Source of the DNA: Litoribaculum gwangyangense
GTDB lineage: Bacteria > Bacteroidota > Bacteroidia > Flavobacteriales > Flavobacteriaceae
Direction: 5' to 3'
NCBI RefSeq assembly: GCF_039543505.1
Contig: NZ_BAABJW010000003.1
Coordinates: 310,001 to 374,000, forward strand
DNA: 64,000 nt
The position numbers and the translations under genes are program-made. Under the pieces are notes generated by a model. That model was not told the origin of the DNA. It saw only the letters and a list, made by a program, of their open reading frames with translations, and made no database searches. Shown here piece by piece: positions 26,639 to 35,515 of the stretch; position 1 is the first letter of the stretch, and every line of letters starts with the position of its first letter.

Positions 26639-27430
26639 TTAATCTTCATTTGATGGTTTTCCTATGGTAGCAAGGATGCCACCATCAACATATAGAATAT
26701 GCCCGTTTACAAAATCACTAGCTTTTGAACTTAAAAATATGACTGCACCTTGCAAATCTTCAGGGTTTCCCCAACGTCCTGCAGGTGTCCTACTGATAAT
26801 AAAATCATTGAATGGATGGCCATTTACTCTTATTGGTGCAGTTTGGCTCGTAGAAAAGTAACCTGGTCCAATACCATTTGATTGAATATTAAACTTAGCC
26901 CATTCTGTAGCCATATTTTTGGTAAGCATTTTAAGACCTCCCTTAGCGGATGCGTATGCACTAACATTATCTCTTCCCAATTCACTCATCATGGAACAAA
27001 TATTGATAATTTTTCCTCCACCCCTTTTGATCATACCTTTCGCAATGTTTTTAGATACTATAAACGGGGCAACCAAATCTACTTGTATTACGGCATTAAA
27101 ATCTAAGACCTCCATATCCACCATTGGTGTTCTTTTAATTATTCCTGCATTGTTTACCAAAATATCAATAGGGCCAACTTCTTTTTCTATTTCCTCAATA
27201 GCTTTGATAACAGCCTTTTCATCAGTAACATCAAAAACATATCCATAAACTTTAAGTCCTGATGCTTCATATTCTGCAAGAGCATCATTTAATTTATCTA
27301 ATGAATTATTATTAACAACAATGGTGGCCCCGGCATTCCCTAATCCCTTCGCCATGGCCATTCCTAGGCCATGAATAGCTCCTGTTATTAATGCTACTTT
27401 TCCGGTTAAATCAAATAAATTTATTGACAT
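26639..27430 (-). CDS. Short-chain dehydrogenase (gluconate 5-dehydrogenase / KduD-like)
   Basis: This 263-aa classical SDR has the cofactor motif TGAIHGLGMAMA (TGxxxGxG), NNAGI, catalytic serine in ICSMMSELGRDN, YASAKGG (Tyr-x-x-x-Lys) and the C-terminal YVDGGILATIG. Its closest resemblance is to gluconate 5-dehydrogenase or 2-dehydro-3-deoxygluconate 5-dehydrogenase (KduD), cytosolic NAD(P)-dependent enzymes of sugar-acid catabolism. It is the last gene of the minus-strand PUL series, 129 bases after a beta-helix gene. It may process a sugar-acid product of the PUL, but the substrate is inference. Confidence 0.87.
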   Translation of the reverse strand: MSINLFDLTGKVALITGAIHGLGMAMAKGLGNAGATIVVNNNSLDKLNDALAEYEASGLKVYGYVFDVTDEKAVIKAIEEIEKEVGPIDILVNNAGIIKRTPMVDMEVLDFNAVIQVDLVAPFIVSKNIAKGMIKRGGGKIINICSMMSELGRDNVSAYASAKGGLKMLTKNMATEWAKFNIQSNGIGPGYFSTSQTAPIRVNGHPFNDFIISRTPAGRWGNPEDLQGAVIFLSSKASDFVNGHILYVDGGILATIGKPSNED

Positions 27431-27559
27431 TTTTGAAGTTTATACTAATTTGTTTTCTCTGATAATATTTATTTTACCTGAACCTTTTTATCATAAAAAA
27501 ATAGCACAAACAATAGTTTCATTATTTTTCTATTAAAGGCTTTTTATTTTTTTCGAAAA

Positions 27560-29932
27560 TTATATTTTAACAAACTTCAATAAAGCTGAAGCCATATCTA
27601 AATATTTAATTTCAATAATATAGAATCCTGATTTTAAATAGCTAACATCTAAATTCATAGAGTCATTTTTGAGATGAGATATAGTAATACCCTTGATATG
27701 CTTTCCTGACAAATCATAAATTACCAATAAGCTACTATTCTTTAAATTGCCGGATAAGGTTAAAGTTTGTTTAACTGGGTTTGGATATAATTTTATTTCA
27801 TCAATTGCAGTTGGAACTTGATCGGCTGTTAAGGTCCCATCATAAGTTGTCCATGAAATATTATCTATGGCCAACGTATTATTAGCTCCAACATCAGAAG
27901 CATTTCTGATAGCTATATTGATATTGCCTTCAATATTAATATTTTCGACCGTGTAAGTATAAACTTCTGTTCCATTGTGAGTAAAAGAATCTACCACATT
28001 ACCATTTATCAATAGCTGTATAACTCTATCATTTCCTTGAGAGAATAGATCCCTACATTGCACAGAAAAATTACCAATTCCACCAGCTACAGTGCCGGAT
28101 TGAACTCCTGTTACACTATTATGAAAGTATATACCCTTACTGGCATCAATATACCCAGAAACACCTTTGGCATTAATGGTCCATAAATATCCACTATTGC
28201 CCGTGTAAGTCTCGGTTCCCCAATCAATAAGGGTCATGTTCTCGAAGTTCTCCGTATAAGTACCATTAGTTGGAGGCATAAAATACCAATCTGTCTTCAG
28301 CGTATTCCAATCATTTATAGCTTCAACTATCCAACTGGGTGCAGCTCCTATACGGTGTCCTAACTGAGCCTCATAAAGTGATTCTGGGAACACTTTAGCA
28401 CCAATACTTTCTTGATACTTGACATTGCTAAAGGTTGTACTTGCAGTACCGTGGTATCCCACAACTATGGGGTTTACCACCGTTAAGCCACAATAGTTAC
28501 TCCCACAAAGATTCCAAAAATTTTGACTCTTGCTGGAAGTTCCTACCCGCTCAACATTCCACATGGTAAGTCCTTTTAAATGGTTTGGAAGATCCGTAAA
28601 ATTACCTCCAGCATTATCGAGATCCATTTGAGTATACAAATCAATCAAATTGGTTCTGGGCATACTGGCATGCAAATCAAGACCATATCCTTTTCTGGCA
28701 TCCACACGCCATATTACTGAACCGGCAACGCCGCCACTCATATCAGCGCCATGAAATTGTCCATTACTAGTGTTATCCCAAATTAAGCCTTGCAATATTC
28801 TAGAGGACTTGAAGCCCACACTTGAAAGGGCATGACCCGTATTTCCATCTACTAGAATATTAAGAATACTGGATGCATAAGATCTGCCTGTAATGGTTGT
28901 GGCTTTACTTACGTTGGAAAATTTACAACGCCTTACCCAAGAATGTGCCACATTTTTCAAGTCCACTCCTTTCCAACCATAATTGTGAATATAATCTTTG
29001 TGATGCACAAATACATCGTAAAAGTTGGCTTTAAAATGAATGTCTTCAAACCCACAGTTTTCAATCAAGTTATTAGTGCTTACTCTCCAGCCATAAGAGG
29101 ATTTAAACGTATCGATTACTGGATCTTTCAAATAAATTCGATTATTCGCTGCATCGATATAGTCAATTTCATGGGTTTCATCCAAAATTACGCCAGCATT
29201 AATATCAGACCAAGTGCCTTTGGTCGTTCTACCCTCCAAAAAATCGTTAGTAGCAGCAGTACTAGCCAGTGTATTAATCCGGCAATATTTTGCTGTCAAA
29301 AACGGGGTCGTACCACCTGCTGTAACGGTTACATACATATCACCAGCGTTGGCATCGCCAACACCTGTTCTGGTCGCAGAAGAAGTGTTGGTTTGCGAAA
29401 AAGTAAACATCGCAGGATTATTGGCATCACTTACGCCAGAAGGAAGCCGCATATAATTGACCATATTTATAATAGTCCCTCCAGGAACTGACCCACTTCC
29501 TTTAAGAACAATATTGGAACTATTAATTGTTATTGTATTGGTTGAATTAGGATCCGTATTTACCAAATATTCACCAGGTGGAAAAAAAACAACTCCACCT
29601 CCGTTCGCCTCAGCTGCATTTATCGCGGCTTGAATAGCCACTTGATCTGAAAGTCCATCATCTGGGACTGCTCCATAGGTTGCATTGGTAACATCAAAAG
29701 TAGGGTAAGCAAACGTGTTGGGAATGCCTACTTCTCCCCTCATATAACCGGCATACGAATAATTAGGAAGCAAGGGAATATTAGGATCGGATATTTGACC
29801 CGTGTATTTTTGCCATATCAAAGCATCCTGCGACATCATCAATACTGGAAATAAAAAAAGAAAAATTAAAAAATTTAACTTGACAAGCTTAAGTTTAAGC
29901 CCTTTCAAAAAAAATGACAAGAATGCTTTCAT
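27560..29932 (-). CDS. Secreted beta-helix polysaccharide-active protein (DUF4955-like) with T9SS domain
   Basis: This protein has 790 aa from the start chosen here. An in-frame ATG at 29971 lies inside a 14-base hairpin, while ATG 29932 gives a better signal peptide ending near MMSQ. A right-handed parallel beta-helix of the pectate-lyase-like superfamily follows: ATYGAVPDDGLSDQVAIQAAINAA and the GGGVVFFPPGEYLVNT first turn, then repeated Asn-rich coils. The segment ending LYEAQLGHRIG is shared with the lipoprotein at 32217, and both resemble proteins annotated as DUF4955, though I could not confirm that. A beta-sandwich region (about residues 570-700) and a C-terminal sorting domain (KLYPNPVKQTLTLSG) end it. 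It is probably an extracellular lyase or hydrolase; the substrate is unknown. Confidence 0.72.
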   Translation of the reverse strand: MKAFLSFFLKGLKLKLVKLNFLIFLFLFPVLMMSQDALIWQKYTGQISDPNIPLLPNYSYAGYMRGEVGIPNTFAYPTFDVTNATYGAVPDDGLSDQVAIQAAINAAEANGGGVVFFPPGEYLVNTDPNSTNTITINSSNIVLKGSGSVPGGTIINMVNYMRLPSGVSDANNPAMFTFSQTNTSSATRTGVGDANAGDMYVTVTAGGTTPFLTAKYCRINTLASTAATNDFLEGRTTKGTWSDINAGVILDETHEIDYIDAANNRIYLKDPVIDTFKSSYGWRVSTNNLIENCGFEDIHFKANFYDVFVHHKDYIHNYGWKGVDLKNVAHSWVRRCKFSNVSKATTITGRSYASSILNILVDGNTGHALSSVGFKSSRILQGLIWDNTSNGQFHGADMSGGVAGSVIWRVDARKGYGLDLHASMPRTNLIDLYTQMDLDNAGGNFTDLPNHLKGLTMWNVERVGTSSKSQNFWNLCGSNYCGLTVVNPIVVGYHGTASTTFSNVKYQESIGAKVFPESLYEAQLGHRIGAAPSWIVEAINDWNTLKTDWYFMPPTNGTYTENFENMTLIDWGTETYTGNSGYLWTINAKGVSGYIDASKGIYFHNSVTGVQSGTVAGGIGNFSVQCRDLFSQGNDRVIQLLINGNVVDSFTHNGTEVYTYTVENINIEGNINIAIRNASDVGANNTLAIDNISWTTYDGTLTADQVPTAIDEIKLYPNPVKQTLTLSGNLKNSSLLVIYDLSGKHIKGITISHLKNDSMNLDVSYLKSGFYIIEIKYLDMASALLKFVKI

Positions 29933-29959
29933 TTTATCAACTTTGTTTAAGTTTTTAAT

Positions 29960-29998
29960 TGCATTGGTCATTTGAAATTACTTAAAATGACCAATGCA
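29960..29998. repeat. 14-base perfect inverted repeat in the intergenic leader
   Basis: TGCATTGGTCATTT (29960-29973) and its exact complement (29985-29998) enclose an 11-base loop. It lies 47 bases downstream of the T9SS beta-sandwich gene and just upstream of the beta-helix gene. In minus-strand RNA the tail is A-rich, so it is more likely a processing or stability hairpin than a terminator. Confidence 0.6.
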
Positions 29999-30045
29999 TT
30001 TTATTAACATTAAGGAAAACACTTTTCCTAAAGTGTATTACTTAT

Positions 30046-31059
30046 TTATTCAATCATTACTTTTTTACTAAAAACACCATATTCCAAAGAATTTATTTTT
30101 AAAAAATAAAGTCCTTTAGCCAAGGGGCTCACATCAATATCATTCAAGGCTTTAGAAGTATAAACTGTTTTTCCTAAAACATTAACAAGACTTAAATTCG
30201 AAATATCTAAATTACTTTTAGATTGAATTTTCAAAACATTTTTAACCGGGTTAGGGTATATTTTTAAATCGGTTTTAAGTTCAAAAGAGTTATTAGAAAG
30301 TGTTGAAGTAGCAGATACTTTAACATTATCAAGGCTAAAAATTGTATATCCACCAGCAGCAGTTAAAAACCCTCCTGTATCTGTTTGAATTTGGAATATA
30401 GCAAACGTACCTAATGGTTTACCTGATAAATCGACACTACCAGAAATTTTAATCCATTGTCCTGGAATGATATCAAAACTCGTTTGGTTGGTTGGATTTG
30501 TAGTCCCGTTGGTAATATCAAACGGAATATTTGTAGCCACATTGGGTCCTGCTGCAAAATATGAATCTGATATAGCGAATGAGTTATCACTATTGCCGTG
30601 ATTTAAATTTATATTCCATGATTGTAATGTTGGCGTAATATTGGCATTATCTGAAGGATTACCGCCATAAACCTCAAATTCAAAATACAACATGCTTTGC
30701 CCTGTAAGATCTAATCCCGTAAAAAATATACCTGTGTCTACATTTGCATAATTTGCACTACCACGCATTGCAATACACTGTTGACCACCAAAAGAATCAG
30801 CAAAAAATTGACAACCTGCAGAACCGCCACTAACGGAAACCGAATTGGTTTTGTCTGCAACTGTAGGTCCAGCATTCCAATTTTCTTGTCCTCCAGCCAT
30901 ATCAGCTGTATAGTTGTATTTAGCAAAGTTAGTGGCATTAAGCTTTACTACTCCCCCAGATATATCAGTATCCTGAAAGTCTTCATTAATATAAGTTATT
31001 TGACCCCAAGACGCGAAGGCTAATAAAAGGGTGAGACATGATAAAGTAATTTTTTTCAT
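30046..31059 (-). CDS. T9SS-secreted beta-sandwich protein, possible glycan-binding
   Basis: This 337-aa protein has a signal peptide (residues 1-19, ending FASWGQ), a beta-rich body of about 230 residues (GQSMLYFEFEVYGG, GQWIKISGSVDLSG, GYTIFSLDNVKVSA) resembling carbohydrate-binding jelly-roll modules, and a type A sorting domain (LKIYPNPVKNVLKI through GVFSKKVMIE). No catalytic residues are evident. A binding role on the cell surface or in the medium is inference. Its upstream region contains a G-tract repeat shared with the two SusC operons. Confidence 0.7.
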   Translation of the reverse strand: MKKITLSCLTLLLAFASWGQITYINEDFQDTDISGGVVKLNATNFAKYNYTADMAGGQENWNAGPTVADKTNSVSVSGGSAGCQFFADSFGGQQCIAMRGSANYANVDTGIFFTGLDLTGQSMLYFEFEVYGGNPSDNANITPTLQSWNINLNHGNSDNSFAISDSYFAAGPNVATNIPFDITNGTTNPTNQTSFDIIPGQWIKISGSVDLSGKPLGTFAIFQIQTDTGGFLTAAGGYTIFSLDNVKVSATSTLSNNSFELKTDLKIYPNPVKNVLKIQSKSNLDISNLSLVNVLGKTVYTSKALNDIDVSPLAKGLYFLKINSLEYGVFSKKVMIE

Positions 31060-31125
31060 AATAGTAAAGTTTTAGATGTTAGTTTTAATTAATGTTTTTC
31101 AAATTTGATAAAACAACATGTAAAC

Positions 31126-31159
31126 GGAGGGGAGTAATGTATTTAATGTAGGGGATAAA
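31126..31159 (-). promoter_or_regulatory. G-tract direct repeat, site C (candidate PUL operator)
   Basis: The plus strand shows GGAGGGGAG (31126-31134) and TAGGGGATAAA (31149-31159). The GGGG cores are spaced 22 bases apart. GGGGATAAA is identical to sites upstream of both SusC operons. It lies 67-100 bases before the gene at 31059. Confidence 0.5.
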
Positions 31160-31171
31160 TTTACATTAATG

Positions 31172-31202
31172 AGGACTCATCTCTTATTTTATGATGAGTC
31201 CT
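31172..31202 (-). terminator. Hairpin between esterase gene and T9SS gene
   Basis: Perfect 10-base arms AGGACTCATC / GATGAGTCCT enclose 11 bases. It is the second of two hairpins after the esterase gene and may complete termination before the next transcription unit. No T run follows directly. Confidence 0.5.
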
Positions 31203-31253
31203 ATTTTGAATGTTGAATGAAATACATTTTTTTATAAAAAGCAATACGAATCG

Positions 31254-31271
31254 AGCACCCATCATGGTGCT
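31254..31271 (-). terminator. Terminator candidate after the esterase gene
   Basis: AGCACC and GGTGCT pair around CATCAT, 7 bases past the stop at 31278. On the minus strand TTGCTTTTTAT follows after a short spacer. It would end the operon that begins at 41919. Confidence 0.5.
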
Positions 31272-31277
31272 TGAATA

Positions 31278-32192
31278 CTATTTATTACTATTTTTAATTA
31301 TTAAGCTATATAACTTTTCCGCAAAACTTGAACCCAAATCTATAAACCCTTGGCTATCATAGTGCCATCTATCAGAAAATTTATAATATCTAGAATTACG
31401 CACGATGTCAGCGTTTTTATCAATTCTAACAAATTCTTCCTGTGCATATTGTACCAATTCCTCATAGGGGTAAACCTTATCTCCCTTGTCCCACGAATCT
31501 GAAATTTTACCTATTACTATTGGCAAATCATCTGTCAACAAACTAGCTCTTATTAAATCCATTAATCGCTTTAAGTTAAATAAATAGCGATCGGCGATTT
31601 CTTTTGTATCGGTATCTGCCTCACCCTGCATCCATACTATTCCCTCAGGGATTAATACATCATCATTACCATCATTATCTATGTCATGATCTCTAAAGGC
31701 ATTTCTCAACGTTGAAAGAAAGTGATCATACTGATTAATGCCTTGGTTAGCATTATAATCAGGTTCCCAACATCCTGGTTTTCTATTTGATACACTGTCT
31801 ATAGAAGTTCCTCCTCGAGAATATTTGATGATCGCAATTTTTTCATTTGGAAACAGCGCTTTCATTTTTTTAGCAAATGACAATTCAGGACCAAACCTTG
31901 CAGATAAATTATTTTTTTCATTATCCGATGAAAAACCCTCACCATGTCCTGGTTTTAGCTGTTCCCAAATACCCAACCCTCCATCTAATTCTCCTCCTAT
32001 TGCCGGATTCCCATGAAAAATATAAACATCATCAAAGTTTGTGTTTAATGAATCTGGTAAGTCTTTGTTGTAACCAAAACCATCCATATTTGACTGACCA
32101 CCCAAATAGAAAAGTTTAAAAGTATTTGACTTGTTTTGACTTAAAGCCATACAACAAATTAGCAGATTACATATTAAAACTGGTGTTCTCAT
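31278..32192 (-). CDS. SGNH carbohydrate esterase (SASA / acetyl-esterase family)
   Basis: This 304-aa enzyme has a signal peptide (about residues 1-19) and the SGNH block I motif GGQSNMDG, with the nucleophile serine at residue 34. It also has the block III-like WMQGEADTD and a C-terminal DRWHYDSQG that supplies the Asp-His pair. This matches the sialate O-acetylesterase (SASA) domain group used by CE6-type acetylesterases. It should remove O-acetyl groups from a glycan in the periplasm or at the surface. It sits 24 bases after the beta-helix lipoprotein gene in the SusC operon. Confidence 0.83.
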   Translation of the reverse strand: MRTPVLICNLLICCMALSQNKSNTFKLFYLGGQSNMDGFGYNKDLPDSLNTNFDDVYIFHGNPAIGGELDGGLGIWEQLKPGHGEGFSSDNEKNNLSARFGPELSFAKKMKALFPNEKIAIIKYSRGGTSIDSVSNRKPGCWEPDYNANQGINQYDHFLSTLRNAFRDHDIDNDGNDDVLIPEGIVWMQGEADTDTKEIADRYLFNLKRLMDLIRASLLTDDLPIVIGKISDSWDKGDKVYPYEELVQYAQEEFVRIDKNADIVRNSRYYKFSDRWHYDSQGFIDLGSSFAEKLYSLIIKNSNK

Positions 32193-32216
32193 ATGAAATA
32201 TCTTGTTTTAATTTCT

Positions 32217-33776
32217 TTATAGTTTTTTAATCTCATTAATCCATTCTGGCAATTTCCCAAGTCTAAATTCAAGTTGCGACTCAAATAATGATTCTGGCTG
32301 AACTGGTTTGCCCAAACTTTCTAGAATTTGAACTTCATCCTCTTTAAAGGTGGTACCAGAACCATGAAATCCAACAATTATAGGTGGTACAATTCTCCAG
32401 TACCATGTATCTGTAGCCACAAATGTAAAATCCTTTTCTGGAGCATCGATCTCTTCATAATTCCACAATACTAAATAGCGCCCATGGTTTGGCAAATTAA
32501 ATCTAGCACCTCCAGCACGACCCTGAAAGAAGCCTCCTTCTACATTATCAAAAAGGGTACAACGAGGTTGAGAAGCATGTGCCTCAAAAGAGGTGTGTGC
32601 AGGGTATTTTGAACGCCAAATAACTGTATTTGTAGTACTTCCGCCAGAAACTCCAAAAGAGTGATGCATGCCTGCCAAATCCATAGAATTGGCAATTAAA
32701 ACACCGGTAGAACCAGAAACATCAACTGCTGTATGTCCTATTTTCCCTTCAATAGAGACATTTAATGCCGTACATGCCGCAGTAACGGAAAATTCTAAGG
32801 CTCGATTTACATTTTTAAAAGTAACATCTTTAACCCAGGAGTTAATAGCTCTTGACAATTGTAAAATACTCCAACCACCATCATCTTGAGCCGATCTGTG
32901 ATGGATAAAATCTTTAGTCCAATTGCCTTCAAAAGTCATGTTTTCGAAACCAACATGTTCTAGATATTCAAAAGCATCAATTTTCCAGTTGTGTTTAGCT
33001 TCTATATTGTAATGAATAGGTTCTACTAAATGAATTGTATTTCCTTCGACTTTAGCAACCTTATGATGCTCGTTTACTTGAACACCTTTATTGATGATTG
33101 ATTCCCAGCTCGAATCTGGCTTTAATGGAAACAAATCCTTTTCGACTAAGTCTGTTGCATTATTTAAAACTTTAATGGTAATCCAGTCGCCCTTTTTTAT
33201 TTTAGATGCATCTTCTATATGTATTATAAACGATTCCCTTCTGGCATCTTTTGTAATATTTGTTAAAAGCTTACCTCTTTTTTTGGTGGCTACTTTTATT
33301 GAAAAAGGAACTGTCCATAATTTATTGGGATCCGCGGGCGGTAAATCATTTTGAAAAAAGAGAATAGATTGATTTCGGTCTTCACCTCTAAAAACAATTT
33401 TTGAGGATTGAATTAAAATGATGCTTTGATCGTCACTAGAAGTGTTTACAAAATAGGTTCCTTTTGGGAAATAAATGATGCCTTCTCCATTCGCAGTAGC
33501 TTCTTTTATGGCCTTTTGAATAGCTTTTTTGTCTGATAGTGTATCATTAGGAATCGCGCCATATTTGGTAACATCAAATATTTTATAACTCACAAAAGGA
33601 ATTGGTTCTTCACTATATTTATACCCAGAATACGAAAAATCGGGTAAAATAGGTTCTGTATTACTTTCTGATGCTTCTTTAAATTGTTCCCATAGTTTAC
33701 TAGTTTCTTGGGCTTTACAACTTAAACTTAGGGTTATTAGAAGTATTAAATGACATAAGTTTTTATATGATTTCAT
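32217..33776 (-). CDS. Beta-helix lipoprotein, polysaccharide lyase/hydrolase-like (DUF4955-like)
   Basis: This 519-aa protein has a lipoprotein signal (LSLSCKAQ, Cys20), then a pectate-lyase-like right-handed beta-helix (DVTKYGAIPNDTLSDKKAIQ, GIIYFPKGTYFVNT). The C-terminal region ends LFESQLEFRLGKLPEWINE. It is paralogous to the T9SS protein at 27560 over the whole length, as shown by matching motifs (FSYSGYK/YSYAGYM; HGSGTTF/HGTASTTF). It lacks the beta-sandwich and sorting domains and is instead lipid-anchored. The two proteins may act on one polymer at different places. No characterised family was confidently assigned. Confidence 0.75.
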   Translation of the reverse strand: MKSYKNLCHLILLITLSLSCKAQETSKLWEQFKEASESNTEPILPDFSYSGYKYSEEPIPFVSYKIFDVTKYGAIPNDTLSDKKAIQKAIKEATANGEGIIYFPKGTYFVNTSSDDQSIILIQSSKIVFRGEDRNQSILFFQNDLPPADPNKLWTVPFSIKVATKKRGKLLTNITKDARRESFIIHIEDASKIKKGDWITIKVLNNATDLVEKDLFPLKPDSSWESIINKGVQVNEHHKVAKVEGNTIHLVEPIHYNIEAKHNWKIDAFEYLEHVGFENMTFEGNWTKDFIHHRSAQDDGGWSILQLSRAINSWVKDVTFKNVNRALEFSVTAACTALNVSIEGKIGHTAVDVSGSTGVLIANSMDLAGMHHSFGVSGGSTTNTVIWRSKYPAHTSFEAHASQPRCTLFDNVEGGFFQGRAGGARFNLPNHGRYLVLWNYEEIDAPEKDFTFVATDTWYWRIVPPIIVGFHGSGTTFKEDEVQILESLGKPVQPESLFESQLEFRLGKLPEWINEIKKL

Positions 33777-33793
33777 GTTTTGAAAATTTTAAA

Positions 33794-35356
33794 TTATGAA
33801 GGATAAAAGATAATATCTTTATGTTTACCTTTTTTATACCAAGGATCGTTGGTTCTTTTTAGTTCTTTCCCTAAAATTCCCAATAACTTATTTGCAACCT
33901 CTGGAATATCTTCAATAGGTATTTTTTTAAGCTGGTAAGGATCCTTTAAATTATTGTACAAATAGACATCTAACAACTCAATATTTTTTTTGTCATTAGA
34001 CGACTTCTTCTCATGAATGCACAAAGTATAGACTTTAGTGTGTATTCCCCTTGAATTGTTTAACATAATTAACACACCTTCTGGTTCTTTAAATAAATCG
34101 TTTTCACTACCAAATAGTTTTTTAGAAAAATCAACACCTTGTACCTTGGCTGGAATGTATTGCCTTAACCCAGCTAATGCCATGGTGGTGGGTAAAACAT
34201 CGGGAACGCTAAGCAACACATCTGATATTTTTCCGCCCTTTAATCCTCTGGGCCAATGGATTATAAAAGGAACAGCTAAAGCTTCCGTTTCGAAAGTGTT
34301 TTTACCTTCTTTTCCATGACTAGCCAACATTTCACCATGATCTGAACTTAAAATAACAATCGTATTATCCAATACACCCATTTTTTTAAGCTCATCTAAA
34401 ACCATACCTATGTATTTATCAACACTGGTAACATTAGCGAAATAGAAGCGGGCGTAATCCCCTTTTAACAAATCTGCATTATCTCTTATTAAAAGAGAAT
34501 CCAATTGAGGAACTTTTTCCTTATCGTAATACTTGTGAAACATTTCCATATCGGTATTCTTCTCGTTCCAAGGATTATGAGGTGGGTTTATAGACCACAT
34601 GATGAAAAAAGGTTTATTACTATCTCTTTGGCCTCTATCGTTTTTTAGATATTGAATGATTTTATCAGATTCATTTTTAGGGGTAAATACTTTTGGACGG
34701 TGAAGCTCACCATCCTTTTTACCATCAATAGCATTGGGATCATTTGAAAACACCAACGGATCATAATGTTCATCTTTTACCGACTGATAAAAATACTCTA
34801 TACTATGACGCGATTTTCCTGGTGGTACATAGGTATCATATTTATTGAGATACTGTCCACCTGGTGGTTTAGTTGTACCAACATAATTTCCATATTCATT
34901 AAATAAAGGGTCATTTTTCAACCAATGGCATTTGCCAAAATAGGCCGTGTTATAGCCTGCGCTAAAAAACATATCGGTAATGGTCGGAATATCATCTTTT
35001 AGGCTTTCACCTCTTCCTGTTCTGCAATTGTTCCAAATACCATTTTGCTCAGGATACAATCCCGATAACAACATACCTCTAGCAGGACTACATAACGGGA
35101 AATTACTTACGGCATTTGTAAATACCACACCATTTTTAGCAATCTTATCGATGTTAGGAGTCCTTACTGGGTCTGGTTCACCAACAACATCGTTTATATA
35201 TTGACTTTCAGACCAAAAACTGGCACTATACCGTCTTAATTGGTCTGGGTATATAATCAACACATTTGGGGTTTTTTCTAAAGATTCTTTCTTTTGAATT
35301 GAATAACAGCTAAAGAACTGTAATGCCACTAATAAAATTATTCCTGTTTTATACAT
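33794..35356 (-). CDS. Sulfatase, S1 family (lipoprotein)
   Basis: This is a formylglycine-dependent sulfatase of 520 aa from ATG 35356. That start gives the lipoprotein signal ILLVALQFFSCYS. An in-frame ATG at 35410 would lie inside a conserved hairpin. The signature CSPAR, with the Cys that matures to formylglycine at residue 89, sits in FPLCSPARGMLLSGLYP. Metal-binding and active-site segments are YPDQLRR, KCHW and LSSDHGEM. It probably removes sulfate esters from an oligosaccharide in the periplasm. It is 17 bases upstream of the beta-helix lipoprotein gene. The exact S1 subfamily and regiospecificity are not determined. Confidence 0.9.
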   Translation of the reverse strand: MYKTGIILLVALQFFSCYSIQKKESLEKTPNVLIIYPDQLRRYSASFWSESQYINDVVGEPDPVRTPNIDKIAKNGVVFTNAVSNFPLCSPARGMLLSGLYPEQNGIWNNCRTGRGESLKDDIPTITDMFFSAGYNTAYFGKCHWLKNDPLFNEYGNYVGTTKPPGGQYLNKYDTYVPPGKSRHSIEYFYQSVKDEHYDPLVFSNDPNAIDGKKDGELHRPKVFTPKNESDKIIQYLKNDRGQRDSNKPFFIMWSINPPHNPWNEKNTDMEMFHKYYDKEKVPQLDSLLIRDNADLLKGDYARFYFANVTSVDKYIGMVLDELKKMGVLDNTIVILSSDHGEMLASHGKEGKNTFETEALAVPFIIHWPRGLKGGKISDVLLSVPDVLPTTMALAGLRQYIPAKVQGVDFSKKLFGSENDLFKEPEGVLIMLNNSRGIHTKVYTLCIHEKKSSNDKKNIELLDVYLYNNLKDPYQLKKIPIEDIPEVANKLLGILGKELKRTNDPWYKKGKHKDIIFYPS

Positions 35357-35384
35357 ATAGGCATTATTTATAACAAATTTTAAA

Positions 35385-35420
35385 TAACTAATTCGTGACA
35401 GTGTCGCCACGAATTAGTTA
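35385..35420 (-). terminator. Conserved hairpin downstream of SusC/SusD pair 1
   Basis: TAACTAATTCGTG (35385-35397) pairs perfectly with CACGAATTAGTTA (35408-35420). In minus-strand RNA two further pairs form, one a G-U. The core AATTCGTGGC-N5-TGTCACGAATT is the same as in the hairpin at 42501. It separates susD from the sulfatase gene and may be an attenuator or a processing site. Confidence 0.7.
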
Positions 35421-35515
35421 CGGATTAAACTAAAAAACTTATATTCTGCTATTAACCTTAGTTTTTATGGCTAAATCCATTTAAAGGATTTAATATATAT
35501 TTTTTTTATAGAGAA

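Noticed and set aside
28943..29491. A 182-aa plus-strand frame within the T9SS beta-helix gene
   Set aside because: It lies antisense to a well-supported gene, shows no family motif and has atypical composition.
33794..35410. Sulfatase start at ATG 35410 giving a longer N-terminus
   Set aside because: The longer start lies in the conserved hairpin after susD and adds 18 residues before a clear lipoprotein signal; ATG 35356 is preferred.
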